Positions 6,005 to 6,153 of a stretch of DNA of 6,153 nucleotides are shown piece after piece. The position numbers were made by a program, and so were the translations under genes. The notes under the pieces are model-generated. The model did not search any database. It was given only the letters and a program-made list of their open reading frames with translations, and had not been told where the DNA came from. This DNA comes from an uncultured Bacillota bacterium (GTDB taxonomy: Bacteria > Bacillota > Clostridia > Peptostreptococcales > Anaerovoracaceae). How positions within the stretch are numbered: the stretch's first letter is position 1; each line of letters starts with the position of its first letter. The DNA lies in NCBI GenBank assembly GCA_902465215.1, contig CABQMM010000084.1, forward strand, positions 1-6,153, written 5' to 3'.

Positions 6005-6153
6005 CTGCGCCTTCCCCCTTTCACCGCCAAACTTGCTTTTTCACGCGTATCCGCCGACTTCAGAAAGGCCAGCAGTGCCCACGAAGCAATCATACTCGTG
6101 CCGCCGTTGGAAACGAACGGGAAGGTAACGCCTGTAAACGGCAAAATGTCCGT
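6001..6153 (-). CDS. SEDS glycosyltransferase (FtsW/RodA/SpoVE family), C-terminal end only
   Basis: Only the last 50 residues and the TGA stop (6003-6001) are inside; the gene continues past the right edge. The visible part reads LPFTGVTFPFVSNGGTS and then a last membrane segment (about MIASWALLAFL), ending in a short basic tail (KGGRRR). PFVSNGGTS is the conserved C-terminal signature of SEDS proteins, with Asn in place of the Tyr common in FtsW and RodA (PFVSYGGSS). SEDS proteins polymerise glycan strands from lipid II and work with a partner class B PBP, here the next gene, whose ATG overlaps this stop. Which member of the family it is cannot be told from the tail. Confidence 0.93.
   Translation of the reverse strand, partial: TDILPFTGVTFPFVSNGGTSMIASWALLAFLKSADTREKASLAVKGGRRR

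Overview
The window looks like core genome from an anaerobic Gram-positive bacterium of the Bacillota, most likely class Clostridia. This is inferred from gene content: WhiA and RapZ, a V-type rather than F-type ATPase, an amino-acid-fermentation-type cleavage enzyme, AT-rich intergenic DNA, strong AGGAGG-like ribosome binding sites and intrinsic terminators. No genus can be assigned. Every supported gene lies on the minus strand, so transcription runs from high to low coordinates. I see no RNA gene, insertion sequence or CRISPR array, and no stretch over 300 bases lacks a gene.

In transcription order, block 1 (6153-3752) is a cell-envelope operon. It holds the C-terminus of a SEDS polymerase (FtsW/RodA/SpoVE family), overlapping by ATGA with a class B penicillin-binding protein, which is followed 27 bases later by rapZ. 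The SEDS protein and PBP should form one glycan-polymerising and crosslinking pair. RapZ is a nucleotide-binding regulator tied in other bacteria to amino-sugar precursor supply.

Block 2 (about 3718-2723) is a self-contained single-gene unit: a good sigma-A-type promoter, a zinc-dependent beta-keto acid cleavage enzyme close to 3-keto-5-aminohexanoate cleavage enzyme (Kce), and an intrinsic terminator. It sits between rapZ and whiA, where many Firmicutes carry yvcK.

Block 3 (2690-1698) is whiA, with a terminator whose stem begins inside the last whiA codons. I found no clear promoter of its own.

Block 4 (from about 1694 to the left edge) is the start of a V-type ATPase operon: an AT-rich control region with clustered inverted half-sites, a small coiled-coil stalk subunit with a GTG start, then subunit I, cut by the window edge.

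The genes are ordinary members of known families. The parts most worth a second look are the Kce unit in the rapZ-whiA locus, its departures from the family, and the control region of the ATPase operon.
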